Positions 1 through 7,220 of a DNA stretch of 64,000 nucleotides are shown here, one piece after another. A program made the position numbers and the translations under genes. The stretch comes from Candidatus Methylomirabilota bacterium (lineage in GTDB: Bacteria; Methylomirabilota; Methylomirabilia; Methylomirabilales; Methylomirabilaceae), in the NCBI GenBank assembly GCA_003104975.1, contig PQAM01000009.1:19355-83354 (forward strand), given 5' to 3'. The notes under the pieces were generated by a model that searched no databases, had not been told where the DNA came from, and saw only the letters and a program-made list of their open reading frames with translations. Position 1 is the stretch's first letter; every line of letters starts with the position of its first letter.

Positions 1-31
1 CATTGGTATCGACAAAGACCTTACCGGTCAT
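1..31 (-). CDS. PIN-domain toxin (VapC-like), N-terminus only, runs off the left edge
   Basis: On the minus strand an ATG at 31-29 opens the frame M-T-G-K-V-F-V-D-T-N. This is the standard first strand of a PIN nuclease, with the first metal-binding Asp in VFVDTN. The start overlaps the end of the upstream antitoxin by 11 nt, the usual translational coupling of vapBC operons. PIN toxins are Mg-dependent RNases held in check by the cognate antitoxin. Only ten codons are inside the window, so the subfamily cannot be named. Confidence 0.7.
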   Translation of the reverse strand, partial: MTGKVFVDTN

Positions 32-254
32 GCCACTGCTCGCGGGGACAGGGGATCTTCCCGCCGAGATGGAACCCGCGCTCCAGTACGTCAAGCGCAT
101 GCCGCCTGGCGGTTTCGTATGCCTCCTCTTCGTTGATGAGCTGTTCGAGGCGCCGTGCTAAAAGGCCGCTCACTGAGGTCCCTTGCTGCGCGGCCAGAAC
201 CTTGGCCTTGCGGATCAGTTCTTTGTCCAGACGTAAGGTGATATTGTGTCCCAT
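21..254 (-). CDS. Ribbon-helix-helix antitoxin (VapB/CopG-like), 77 aa
   Basis: The N-terminus (MGHNITLRLDKELIRKAK) has the beta-strand plus helix pattern of RHH DNA-binding antitoxins of the type often annotated DUF6364. The C-terminal half is the likely toxin-wrapping tail. The gene overlaps the PIN toxin start, so the two form one vapBC operon transcribed leftwards. A sigma-70-like promoter with a palindrome filling the -35/-10 spacer lies 42-70 nt upstream, which fits autoregulation by the antitoxin. Family assignment is from fold pattern and context. Which RHH subfamily it belongs to is uncertain. Confidence 0.8.
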   Translation of the reverse strand: MGHNITLRLDKELIRKAKVLAAQQGTSVSGLLARRLEQLINEEEAYETARRHALDVLERGFHLGGKIPCPREQWHDR

Positions 255-295
255 CGCAATCTCCTTCCTGGCATTTCACCCTCTCCACGCGAATC

Positions 296-324
296 AGTAT
301 AGCACGTAATCTACGTGCAATCAA
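296..324 (-). promoter_or_regulatory. Promoter and operator of the RHH/PIN operon
   Basis: On the minus strand, TTGATT (324-319) and TATACT (301-296) are 17 bp apart. The spacer 302-318 is exactly the inverted repeat GCACGTAATCTACGTGC (7-bp perfect arms, 3-nt centre). A repressor bound there would block RNA polymerase directly. Seen in sequence; the role as antitoxin operator is inferred. Confidence 0.65.
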
Positions 325-429
325 GACTGGACGACGCACTAACCATAGCGACCATGGTATTACGTCACGTATAAAATAGCTCGCGTTTTCCGCCTGTGAG
401 GGAGGGTACGGGGGACTTGGATCCAAAGT

Positions 430-695
430 GTAAAATCTGATCGACGACCGTCGGAATCCTTTACAACCGTGTCTTTTTTGACCTGTCCCATTAGAACTAG
501 TGATGTTTAAAGGGATTAACGAAACGTCGCTAGTTCTCAGTCGTCCAAGCTCTGGTCGATAGGTGTCGGCAATCCGAACAGGTGACCCTGTTCCGGCCAA
601 TTCCAGTCATCCCGACTGGTACCTGTCAAGCGCGTAATTTCAATACGTTAACGCCGCTAAACTGTCGCCACTCCGCTTTGGCACGGATTCTGCTT
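430..695 (+). promoter_or_regulatory. Sigma-54 promoter and conserved upstream element of PEP-CTERM gene 1
   Basis: The -24/-12 element is TTGGCACGGATTCTGCTT at 678-695, with GG (680-681), exactly 10 nt, then GC (692-693). Upstream lie two blocks that recur before the PEP-CTERM gene at 5277: GATCGACGACCGTCGGAA (439-456) and GTGTCGGCAATCCGAACAG (563-581). An imperfect inverted repeat (493-503 and 527-537, 10 of 11 positions) sits between them. Sigma-54 promoters need an enhancer-binding activator. PEP-CTERM genes are known to be linked to the PrsK/PrsR two-component pair, so these blocks are candidate PrsR sites. No prsR is in this window. The remaining DNA between 324 and 784 shows no gene. 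Confidence 0.65.
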
Positions 696-784
696 CAAGC
701 TACGACAGATTAGTCGAATTATGGTTCGAATGCATATCACACATTGGTAGTTTTGGCAGTCTGTTTATGGAAGGGAGAAGCGCT

Positions 785-1534
785 ATGAGGACGAAGAGTA
801 GTTGGAGAACGAAAGGGCTATTGCTGGTTGCCGTCATACCGGCGTTTGCTGCGGCCCTCTTGGTCGGGTCTGAATCTCCTTCTCATGCCGTCACGATCAG
901 TTTGGATGATCCCGCAACAGGTGGCGTGGACGTAATACTTGCTGATGGTGCCGTTGGTGACGTCAGCCCGGCTGCCGGGGTCGTAACCTATGCGGGCTCT
1001 ATAGCCGGTACGTTCTGGACTGTTAATGTCACGACAGCGCTAACTTATCCCGCTCTCGGCACTCCTGGCCTTGCGATCTTGGATCTGAATAGCGTCAATG
1101 CTACTAGTTCTGGTGCCGGGGCTGCAAGCCTTACAATTATGGCTAGTGAAACCGGCTATACTGGTCCCATCTCAGGTGGCTCGGCGTCTTTTACGCACAA
1201 CGTAGGTGGTACGACGGTGGGCACGGCTTCATTCGCCGCTTACCTTGATCCCGGCAACGCCCTTTTTACGACGACCAGTCTGCTTGGAGCGCTGGGTCCA
1301 TTTGGGCCTGGAGCGTTCTCTGGTACCACAACCGGCTCGGCTGCTACAGGCAGTCCTTTCTCGCTGACGCTAGTAGCGAGCATATCGCATGGAGCAGGTG
1401 GCGGCTCTACCAGCTTTGATGATGAGCTGACCAGCGTACCGGAGCCTGCTACCCTGTTGCTGCTCGGATCCGGTCTGGTTGGTATGGGCTGGTTCGGGCG
1501 GAAGCGGCTCAAGAAAAATGATCGTGAGGCGTGA
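785..1534 (+). CDS. PEP-CTERM sorting-domain surface protein 1, 249 aa
   Basis: A secreted protein predicted to be sorted by exosortase. Residues 1-35 are a signal peptide: a basic start (MRTKSSWRTKG) followed by a hydrophobic run ending near SHA. The C-terminus carries the PEP-CTERM signature VPEPATLLLLGSGLVGMGW followed by the basic anchor FGRKRLKK. The body is rich in Gly, Ala, Ser and Thr, predicted beta, with no recognisable enzymatic domain. The start at 785 is preferred to an in-frame ATG at 767 because GGAAGGGAGA sits just upstream of it. A sigma-54 promoter lies about 90 bp upstream. The last codons (REA-stop) fall in a GTGAGGCG repeat that continues past the gene. Exosortase itself is not in the window. 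Confidence 0.85.
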   Translation: MRTKSSWRTKGLLLVAVIPAFAAALLVGSESPSHAVTISLDDPATGGVDVILADGAVGDVSPAAGVVTYAGSIAGTFWTVNVTTALTYPALGTPGLAILDLNSVNATSSGAGAASLTIMASETGYTGPISGGSASFTHNVGGTTVGTASFAAYLDPGNALFTTTSLLGALGPFGPGAFSGTTTGSAATGSPFSLTLVASISHGAGGGSTSFDDELTSVPEPATLLLLGSGLVGMGWFGRKRLKKNDREA

Positions 1535-1599
1535 GGCGTTAGGCGTTAGGCGGAAGACACTAAAAACTAAAAGCTGCTCCGTTAGACAAAAGCCAGAGG

Positions 1600-1640
1600 G
1601 CCAGGGAGGGACCTCCTCCTTGGCTTTCTCTGTTTCTTTG
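1600..1640 (+). terminator. Rho-independent terminator after PEP-CTERM gene 1
   Basis: Arms GCCAGGGAGGG (1600-1610) and TCCTCCTTGGC (1614-1624) pair over 11 bp with two G-T wobbles around a 3-nt loop, followed by the T-rich TTTCTCTGTTTCTTT. Close relatives of the same hairpin follow PEP-CTERM genes 2 and 3. Confidence 0.75.
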
Positions 1641-1707
1641 AAGCGCGGTAGCGGCGGCCATGCGGCTACGTTACACATCGACCATGGAAAGAGGCGCCGG
1701 ACAGGAT

Positions 1708-1790
1708 GTAGGGGCGCAATTCATTGCGCCCTGCAGGGGCGATCATGACAACGGCGCCGGTCAAGAGGGCGTGATGAATCACGCCCCTAC
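1708..1790. repeat. Pair of REP-like palindromes with GTAG foot
   Basis: GTAG followed by GGGCGCAATTCATTGCGCCC at 1708-1731, and the opposite-orientation form GGGCGTGATGAATCACGCCC followed by CTAC at 1767-1790. The two face each other as in a BIME. The rest of the stretch 1640-2001 holds no gene I can recognise. I do not see a sigma-54 -24/-12 element ahead of the next gene. Confidence 0.75.
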
Positions 1791-2001
1791 AATCGGGGGA
1801 GACTGCAGGATGAACAACATCAGGTTGCTTAACAGGGAGGGGGTGCAAGGCGCCGACTGTCATATCCACGGGCGGGCGCACGGCGGGTGCTCCGCCCGCC
1901 GATGATCGCATGGGGAGAGGGTTACGAGTCCAAAGTGGGGGGGGGTCGTGAGCCTCTTCCTGCTGATGAGAGACATCACGCTGAGTCACTGGAGGTGGGA
2001 A

Positions 2002-2958
2002 ATGGGTAAGGGGGGAGAGCCTTGGCAGTCCCGCCATACGTTGGTGGTTCGGGTCGCAATTATCCTCGGAGTTGTGTGTATGCTTGGCAAAGGGCACGAC
2101 GCGTACGCTACGTTGTTATATAGCGCATCCCTGAAAAACGGTTCATACGGCGACGGTTTCATTGTCGATACCTTCGGATCCTGCAGTGACCCTGATGGGT
2201 CGAGTTGTGGCGACGGTAACCTCAGTAATATCGGTATTTCCAACTCGCCCAGTGGTGTAAACTATACCTCCAGTAACGCCGTCATCAACTACTCCATCGG
2301 ACGGGATTATGGAAGCGCGACACAGACCTCGTTCCGCTCGCATGGGACGGCATCGGTGCTCTTCAGGGCGGATCTCCAGGCCTTTGTCGGTGGAGAGCCG
2401 TTCGGCGAAAACTTCGGCTTCAACCAGTTCGCTTCCGGCCAGGGTGCATTCGGTACGGGGCTGAGCCGATTTGCGGGGGCGGACGGGACGGCTATGACCG
2501 CCGATGACCGGGTGGCAATCAACTGGTCGACCTGGCATAACAATGTCTGGTATCCACATGCCCAGGTGACGCCGGTGCGTGTTGGCTTCGACGAGTGGCA
2601 TCATCTCGGATTCGCATGGGGCGGTCCTGTCAACCAGTTCGAGGTCTGGGTGGACGGCGTGCTGATGGCGTCGCACAACCTGCCCGCCGGCGTGTCGCTG
2701 CCTTGGGGAGCGAGCTATCTTGGGCTGGGCAGCGCCTACAACTTTGCCCTCGGTGGGATCCATCAGCGCGCCTCGATCACCAGCTCCCCGTACGGCGTCA
2801 TGTTCTCCGATCTCCAGATCTGGGACGAGTACCGTGCCCAAGGTGCAACATCCGCTCCAGTTCCAGAACCGGCGACGCTCCTGCTGCTTGGCTCAGGCTT
2901 GGTTGGGATGGGCTGGTTCGGGCGGAAGCGGCTCCAGAAAAATGATCGGGAGGAGTAA
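2002..2958 (+). CDS. PEP-CTERM protein 2 with LamG/concanavalin-like domain, 318 aa
   Basis: The start ATG at 2002 follows GGAGGTGG with good spacing; a GTG at 1948 would add 18 residues without a ribosome site. The signal peptide has a hydrophobic core (TLVVRVAIILGVVCMLG). The central region contains a pattern typical of LamG-like jelly-roll domains (DEWHHLGFAWGG, then FEVWVDGVLMASHN), which in other proteins bind carbohydrate or protein ligands. The C-terminus is VPEPATLLLLGSGLVGMGW plus FGRKRLQK, the exosortase sorting signal. Likely an extracellular, possibly polysaccharide-associated protein. Unlike its two neighbours it has no visible sigma-54 promoter. Confidence 0.8.
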   Translation: MGKGGEPWQSRHTLVVRVAIILGVVCMLGKGHDAYATLLYSASLKNGSYGDGFIVDTFGSCSDPDGSSCGDGNLSNIGISNSPSGVNYTSSNAVINYSIGRDYGSATQTSFRSHGTASVLFRADLQAFVGGEPFGENFGFNQFASGQGAFGTGLSRFAGADGTAMTADDRVAINWSTWHNNVWYPHAQVTPVRVGFDEWHHLGFAWGGPVNQFEVWVDGVLMASHNLPAGVSLPWGASYLGLGSAYNFALGGIHQRASITSSPYGVMFSDLQIWDEYRAQGATSAPVPEPATLLLLGSGLVGMGWFGRKRLQKNDREE

Positions 2959-3127
2959 GGCGGAAGGCGTGAGGGGAAGAAAAACAGAGTTGAGCGTTAA
3001 GCGAAGTGTCAAGTGTTGAGTGGGGAGGGACGAGTGGGGACCGATCAGTATTAAGTGATAAGTGTTGAGTGTGGGGTACTTGACACTTAACACTAAACAC
3101 TAAAACACTGCCCTGCGCGTGAGGCGT
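2958..3127. repeat. 170-bp direct repeat, copy 1
   Basis: Identical base for base to 6026-6195 (offset 3068). It begins at the stop of PEP-CTERM gene 2 and contains the motifs GGCGTGAGGGG and AAGTGTTGAGTG, with the reverse-complement words TGACACTTAACACT nearby, so it can fold. The two copies flank a 3-kb segment holding the higBA and UPF0175 loci and PEP-CTERM gene 3. Confidence 0.85.
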
Positions 3128-3205
3128 GAGGGGTAAGGCGTTGGGCGGCAGAGACTAACCACTCAAAACTAGAAACTGAAAACTGCTCCGTTAGACAAAG
3201 TCACA

Positions 3206-3240
3206 GGGCCAGGGAGGGACTTCCTCCTTGGCCCTTGTTA
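3206..3240 (+). terminator. Rho-independent terminator after PEP-CTERM gene 2
   Basis: Arms GGGCCAGGGAGG (3206-3217) and CCTCCTTGGCCC (3223-3234) pair over 12 bp with one G-T wobble and a 5-nt loop, followed by TTGTTATTT. Confidence 0.75.
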
Positions 3241-3275
3241 TTTACCCTTCTGGCCTCCCGCCGCTCGCGGATCCT

Positions 3276-3546
3276 GTAGGGGCGCCATTCATGGCGCCCT
3301 GCCCGGCAAACGGGCGCGAGGAATCCCGTCCCGACGCAGTACAATACGACTGGCGACGCCGCCAGCCCATGGCGAATCGATCGCCACACCGGGTGTAGGG
3401 GCGCAATTCATTGCGCCCTGCCGGGTCGGCCGCGGGCCATCGGCATTGTCGGGCCGCCATTCATGGCGTCCTGCCCGGCAAACGGGCGCGAGGAATCCCG
3501 TCCCGACGCGGGACACTACGGTGGGCGTGATCAATCACGCCCCTAC
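3276..3546. repeat. Cluster of REP-like palindromes
   Basis: Three clear units (3276-3299, 3395-3418 in one orientation; 3523-3546 in the other) and one decayed unit (about 3448-3472), all built as GTAG plus a GGGCGC-type palindrome. A second word, CCTGCCCGGCAAACGGGCGC, occurs twice (from about 3298 and 3470). No coding sequence is visible from 2959 to 3638. Confidence 0.75.
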
Positions 3547-3638
3547 GGTCGCGCCCCAATCGGCACACAATCGCGTAACCCTCGCCATGCCGCATCGTCC
3601 GACAAGACAATTGACGCTTGTCACTAGACATGCTATGA

Positions 3639-3785
3639 ATGCTTATGATTGCAGGCTTCAAGCCGCACCGTCTTACAGGCAACCTAAAACCCTTTTGGGG
3701 TGTGACCGTTCGGGCAAACTGGCGGATTATTTTTCGCTTCGAGGAAAGCGACGTCCATGATGTCGATTTGATCGACTATCATTAG
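3639..3785 (+). pseudogene. higB: HigB-type toxin remnant, C-terminal half only
   Basis: The frame reads MLMIAGFKPHRLTG near its start and ends with FRFEESDVHDVDLIDYH-stop. This matches the C-terminal half of HigB/RelE-superfamily mRNA interferases, which typically end GNWRITFRF...DVDLIDYH. A TGA lies immediately upstream in frame and I find no N-terminal half, so about 45 of the usual 90 residues are missing. It ends 26 nt before the higA start, the usual higB-higA order. Confidence 0.7.
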
Positions 3786-3811
3786 TCAGCACGATGAAAG
3801 GGGAACTCGTT

Positions 3812-4117
3812 ATGGGTATGAAGAACCCCCCGCATCCCGGCAGGATTGTTCGCCAGGAGTGCATTGAGCCGCTTGGCTTGACAGTTACTGACGCTGCGGC
3901 GCGGCTCGGCATCACGCGTCAGGCCCTGAATAACCTGGTCAATGGGAAGGCCGGAATTTCCCCAGAAATGGCCATTCGACTTTCCAAGGCCTTCGGCAGC
4001 AGCCCAGAGGTGTGGCTTGGGATACAGATGGAGTACGATCTTGCTCAGGCGGTCAAACAGGCCGGACAGATCAAGGTGAAAAGGATCACAGTCGCCATAT
4101 CGGCGCATCGCCCTTAA
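3812..4117 (+). CDS. higA: HigA-type XRE antitoxin, 101 aa
   Basis: A helix-turn-helix DNA-binding antitoxin. The N-terminus MGMKNPPHPGRIVRQECIEP and the HTH (LTVTDAAARLGITRQALNNL) are characteristic of the HigA/VapI family. The C-terminal WLGIQMEYDLAQA is the conserved dimerisation/toxin-facing helix. The ATG at 3812 is chosen because AAGGGG lies 9 nt upstream; 3794 has no ribosome site. Its partner higB is truncated just upstream, so this is probably an orphan antitoxin that still binds its own operator. Half of the local terminator repeat (CCTCCTCCTTGGCCCTTT) follows at about 4130. Confidence 0.85.
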   Translation: MGMKNPPHPGRIVRQECIEPLGLTVTDAAARLGITRQALNNLVNGKAGISPEMAIRLSKAFGSSPEVWLGIQMEYDLAQAVKQAGQIKVKRITVAISAHRP

Positions 4118-4281
4118 ACCTGTTGAGGGACCTCCTCCTTGGCCCTTTACTTGGTTCAACGGTCCCCCGGTTCCCATCCCCTTTCAAGTCTCTCAGCAAG
4201 AGCGTGTCGCTCAGACCGCATGACAATCACTGAGAATTCTGGCACAATGACCGTGCGTGACAATTCGCGGAGGGGAGACGA

Positions 4282-4533
4282 ATGTGCGGGATTACACTGT
4301 CGATACCGGATGAGGCGTTGGCAGCGCTCAAGGTGAGTCCCGAGCAATTGGGCGCGGAACTGCGACTGGCGGCGGCGATCAAGTTGTACGAGTTGGGCCG
4401 CCTGTCTTCCGGCGTGGCAGCGAAGCTTGCTGATGTGCCGCGAGTGGTGTTCCTCGCCAAGCTTGCCGACTACGGGGTGGAGACGTTTCGCCTGATCGAA
4501 GAGCAACTTGCACGCGAGACTCGCCTTGCCTGA
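4282..4533 (+). CDS. UPF0175-family antitoxin-like protein, 83 aa
   Basis: Small protein with the UPF0175 pattern: ITLSIPDEALAAL at the N-terminus, then LRLAAAIKLYELGRLSSGVA and an HTH-like region (AAKLADVPRVVFLAKLADYGV). UPF0175 proteins usually precede a PIN-domain toxin of the DUF3368 type and are taken to be the antitoxin. GCGGAGGGGAG supplies the ribosome site. The expected PIN gene follows, overlapping the stop, but is broken. Confidence 0.8.
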   Translation: MCGITLSIPDEALAALKVSPEQLGAELRLAAAIKLYELGRLSSGVAAKLADVPRVVFLAKLADYGVETFRLIEEQLARETRLA

Positions 4534-4652
4534 AATTATCTGCAACATCTCCCCGATTCAGTATCTCCACCAGTTGAACCCTCGGATTCCGATTGGCTTC
4601 ACATACGCGCGACGCCGTATTGAAACTCGCAGGGGAGCGCGGGAACTCCTGA
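4526..4652 (+). pseudogene. DUF3368 PIN-domain toxin, internally deleted and frameshifted
   Basis: From a TTG at 4526 the frame reads LPEIICNISPIQYLHQL, the start of DUF3368 PIN proteins (commonly CNTSPLQYLHQ). The rest of the domain is absent. About 15 codons later, in another frame, the sequence RLASHTRDAVLKLAGERGNS-stop (about 4593-4652) looks like the C-terminal helix of the same family. Roughly 100 central residues seem to have been lost. The gene overlapped the UPF0175 antitoxin stop, as in intact modules. The match is by eye to family consensus. Confidence 0.6.
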
Positions 4653-4909
4653 ACCTTTTCCCTTAGTGAGAGAGCCGCGCTCGACGATGTTCGGGCAACG
4701 GCAATCCCAGCGGCTGTCCCCGAGCCGGCGAGGTGGGCGGCGACAAGATGAGGTAGATCGTGGGGGTCGGCCTGCCGGTCATCACCGCCACGGTGACGGC
4801 ACATCGCGCATAGTGCTTTCAGCAGAGCCGTAAACCAGATGGAGGCGCGAAATTTCTCTAAAAAAATCGTTCTCACGCGGCGGACAACGACAGGCCGTTT
4901 TTGGAAAAA

Positions 4910-5171
4910 CGTAAAAAGTTGATCGACGACCGTCGGAACGCCTTACAATCACACCCGGTGCGTGATCAGCAGTATAACTAGCGAGACTTATTGCGTTAGC
5001 AGCATCACACCGATCGATCATCGGATTGAATGCGCTTGGTAAGTGTCGGCAATCCGAACAGATGATGGCGTCACGGCAGGTAGCCTCGCAAACTGGATGC
5101 CCTGAACTGCCTTGTTTTCGGTATGTTAACATCCTTAAGTTGCGCTCAGCATGGTGGCGCGAATTTTGCTT
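4910..5171 (+). promoter_or_regulatory. Sigma-54 promoter and conserved upstream element of PEP-CTERM gene 3
   Basis: The -24/-12 element TGGCGCGAATTTTGCTT lies at 5155-5171, with GG (5156-5157), 10 nt, GC (5168-5169). Upstream, GATCGACGACCGTCGGAA recurs at 4921-4938 and GTGTCGGCAATCCGAACAG at 5043-5061, the same blocks and order as before gene 1. The distance from the second block to the promoter is 113 bp here and 117 bp there. No gene is seen from 4653 to 5276, and 4653-4900 holds nothing I recognise. Confidence 0.7.
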
Positions 5172-5276
5172 GATTCTCTAAGTGAAGGCTCAGCAAAGAA
5201 AAGATAAAAGAGGAAGATGAAATATAGTGTAAGTTCGCTTCTTTCGCGGGTGCAAAGGAGAGAAAGGAGAGAAAAG

Positions 5277-6026
5277 GTGAAACGTCTAGCGATGAACGTC
5301 TTAGAACGTCATGTGAACTTGGGACGGTTTTTGAGGATGGTACTTTTTACGATGATGGCGATGGGACTGGTGCTGTGGGGGAGTCCAGCGCGGGCGACGT
5401 CTTTAACTTTTGATCTAAATTTCGAATTTAGCGGAGCAACACCACCGGCAGGCACGCCGCCTTGGTTAAGGGCGACATTTGACGATACCCTAGACGGTGC
5501 TGGGGCAAATGGCGTCAGGCTAACCATGACTGCGCTTAATCTAACGAATGTTGAATTTATCAGTGAGTGGTCTTTCAATTTTGACCCGAGTCTCAACCCG
5601 ACCTTGCTGACATTTACTGCTGTTAACAATGCTGCTTCTGTGCCGAATTCTATTTCCACAGGTGTTAATGCTTTTCAAGCCGATGGAGACGGCAACTTCG
5701 ATATTCTCTTCGATTTCCCCCCACCGCCGGGCAGCTTTGCCGGGGAGTTCACGGCAGGGGAGACAGTAGTTTATGATCTCGTTTATACCTCGGCGATTAG
5801 TGTTGCAGCGTTCGACTTTGACAGTGCCCCTGGCGGTGGTGCCGGTGCCTTCAGAACTGCGGCGCACGTCCAGGGCATCGGAACCAGCGGTGCTGGCAGT
5901 GGATGGATTGGACCTACGCCGGTTCCGGAGCCGGCGACGTTGCTGCTGCTTGGTTCCGGCCTGATGGGGATGGGCTGGTTCGGACGGAAGCGGATGAAGG
6001 GCAAAGATGACGATCGTGAGGCGTGA
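5277..6026 (+). CDS. PEP-CTERM sorting-domain surface protein 3, 249 aa
   Basis: Secreted protein with signal peptide (FLRMVLFTMMAMGLVLWG, cleavage near ARA) and a C-terminal VPEPATLLLLGSGLMGMGW plus FGRKRMKG exosortase signal. The body is predicted beta-rich without a named domain. The GTG at 5277 is preferred because AAGGAG lies 7 nt upstream; an ATG at 5217 has AGGAAG directly abutting it, which is too close. Behind a sigma-54 promoter shared in design with gene 1, so the two are probably co-regulated. The tail DREA-stop again runs into a GTGAGGCG repeat. Confidence 0.85.
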   Translation: MKRLAMNVLERHVNLGRFLRMVLFTMMAMGLVLWGSPARATSLTFDLNFEFSGATPPAGTPPWLRATFDDTLDGAGANGVRLTMTALNLTNVEFISEWSFNFDPSLNPTLLTFTAVNNAASVPNSISTGVNAFQADGDGNFDILFDFPPPPGSFAGEFTAGETVVYDLVYTSAISVAAFDFDSAPGGGAGAFRTAAHVQGIGTSGAGSGWIGPTPVPEPATLLLLGSGLMGMGWFGRKRMKGKDDDREA

Positions 6027-6195
6027 GGCGGAAGGCGTGAGGGGAAGAAAAACAGAGTTGAGCGTTAAGCGAAGTGTCAAGTGTTGAGTGGGGAGGGACG
6101 AGTGGGGACCGATCAGTATTAAGTGATAAGTGTTGAGTGTGGGGTACTTGACACTTAACACTAAACACTAAAACACTGCCCTGCGCGTGAGGCGT
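6026..6195. repeat. 170-bp direct repeat, copy 2
   Basis: Perfect copy of 2958-3127. Further GTGAGGCGTTAGGCG words continue to about 6260. Confidence 0.85.
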
Positions 6196-6299
6196 TAGGC
6201 GGAAGAGACTAAGAACTCAAAACTAGAAACCGCCCCGAGCGTGAGGCGTTAGGCGAAAGACACTAAAAACTAAAAGCTGCTCCGTTAGACAAAGTCAGA

Positions 6300-6335
6300 G
6301 GGCCGGAGAGGAAGTTCCTCTCCGGCCCTTATCGT
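6300..6335 (+). terminator. Rho-independent terminator after PEP-CTERM gene 3
   Basis: Perfect 12-bp arms GGGCCGGAGAGG (6300-6311) and CCTCTCCGGCCC (6317-6328), 5-nt loop, then TTATCGTTTATC. It keeps the base pairing of the two related terminators while both arms have changed. A REP-like unit follows at 6399-6422; nothing else is seen up to 6560. Confidence 0.8.
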
Positions 6336-6560
6336 TTATCCTTCAGGGCTCCCACCGTTTGCGTATCCTTGCAGGCTGAGGACCCGTTCCCGACCGGCGG
6401 GCGCGATGAATCACGCCCCTACGAGTCCGGACGGACGATGGCGCGCGACGACACGTCGTGCCGCCCTTCGACTTTTCCGTACCCTGGAACCGGTCATGTG
6501 GCGTCACTTCGCTTGTTTCCTTTCCCCCTTTCTGATATAAACGACTGAAGGAGCTATCTT

Positions 6561-6799
6561 GTGCTTGCAGAGTTCATCGACAAGGCTATGGAACAAGCCG
6601 TGTACGACATCATTGAAGATGAAGGAACGTACTGGGGGGAAATTCCCAAGGTGTGTGGGCGCGGCACCGCACGCTGGAGGGTTGCCGGCGTGAACTCCGA
6701 GAGGCGCTCAGCGACTGGATCGCGATGCGTCTGCGCTTAGGGCTGTCGATACCCGTCGTGGCGGGCATCGACTTAAACCGACCTATCCAGCCTGTGTGA
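6561..6799 (+). pseudogene. hicB: HicB-like antitoxin with frameshift
   Basis: From GTG 6561 (GAAGGAG 7 nt upstream) the frame reads MLAEFIDKAMEQAVYDIIED then GTYWGEIP, the HicB N-terminal fold. At a GTGTGTGGG run (6651-6659) the frame is lost. Homology resumes two bases out of register as VWARHRTLEGCRRELREAL, DWIAMRLRLGLSIPVV and AGIDLN, ending at TGA 6797. A 2-nt GT expansion explains it. No hicA toxin is seen beside it. Either a decayed orphan or a sequencing error at the GT repeat. Confidence 0.7.
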
Positions 6800-6809
6800 G
6801 TCGGATCTG

Positions 6810-7220
6810 TCATGCCGAGCGATGTGGCCGGAGGTACTGCGCAGGCGAGAGGATCAGGACGCCCTCTATGGTCTGTCCATAGAAACTGCCAAAATGGGAA
6901 AAGTCGCCGGTCAACAGATGGGTTGCCCGCGAGGCTATCGCGGCCAACAGGATCGGGCGATCTTTTTCAGGGAGCTGACCACACCCGACAATCGGTCGAT
7001 CCGGTGGAGCGATCACGATCACACGAACGGCCTGGAGTAGCTGTTCGAGATCTTTACGTTGCTCGGAGCCGTGGAGGTTTCGCCGCGCCTCTTCGATGGC
7101 GTAGGCCGAGGTTAGTAATTGTAGGTCGGGTAGGTTCCAGAGCCGACGAAGACCGGCGTTCGGTCGACACGCGGCGGAATAGAGAATATTGGCATCGAGG
7201 AAGACACGGTCCACCCTCAA
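6810..7220 (-). CDS. PIN-domain toxin (VapC-like), 136 aa
   Basis: PIN nuclease fold: VDRVFLDANILYSAA carries the first acidic residue, EEARRNL the conserved Glu, and KDRPILLAAIASRATHLLTGDFSHFG the later Asp residues. Such proteins cleave RNA when released from antitoxin. It overlaps the upstream AbrB-type antitoxin by 4 nt (7217-7220), so the two are co-translated. Length is normal for the family and no defect is visible, so this module looks intact. Confidence 0.85.
   Translation of the reverse strand: MRVDRVFLDANILYSAACRPNAGLRRLWNLPDLQLLTSAYAIEEARRNLHGSEQRKDLEQLLQAVRVIVIAPPDRPIVGCGQLPEKDRPILLAAIASRATHLLTGDFSHFGSFYGQTIEGVLILSPAQYLRPHRSA

Noticed and set aside
1540..2001. Sigma-54 promoter before PEP-CTERM gene 2
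   Set aside because: I looked for GG-N10-GC in a TGGCAC context and for the two shared blocks and found neither.
1666..2097. 143-codon minus-strand frame over REP repeats
   Set aside because: Mostly translated palindromes and antisense of the PEP-CTERM 2 start; no domain.
2958..3560. Possible CRISPR array
   Set aside because: Repeats are palindromic REP units and short TGAGTGTTGA words with irregular spacing, not uniform repeats with unique spacers, and no cas genes are near.
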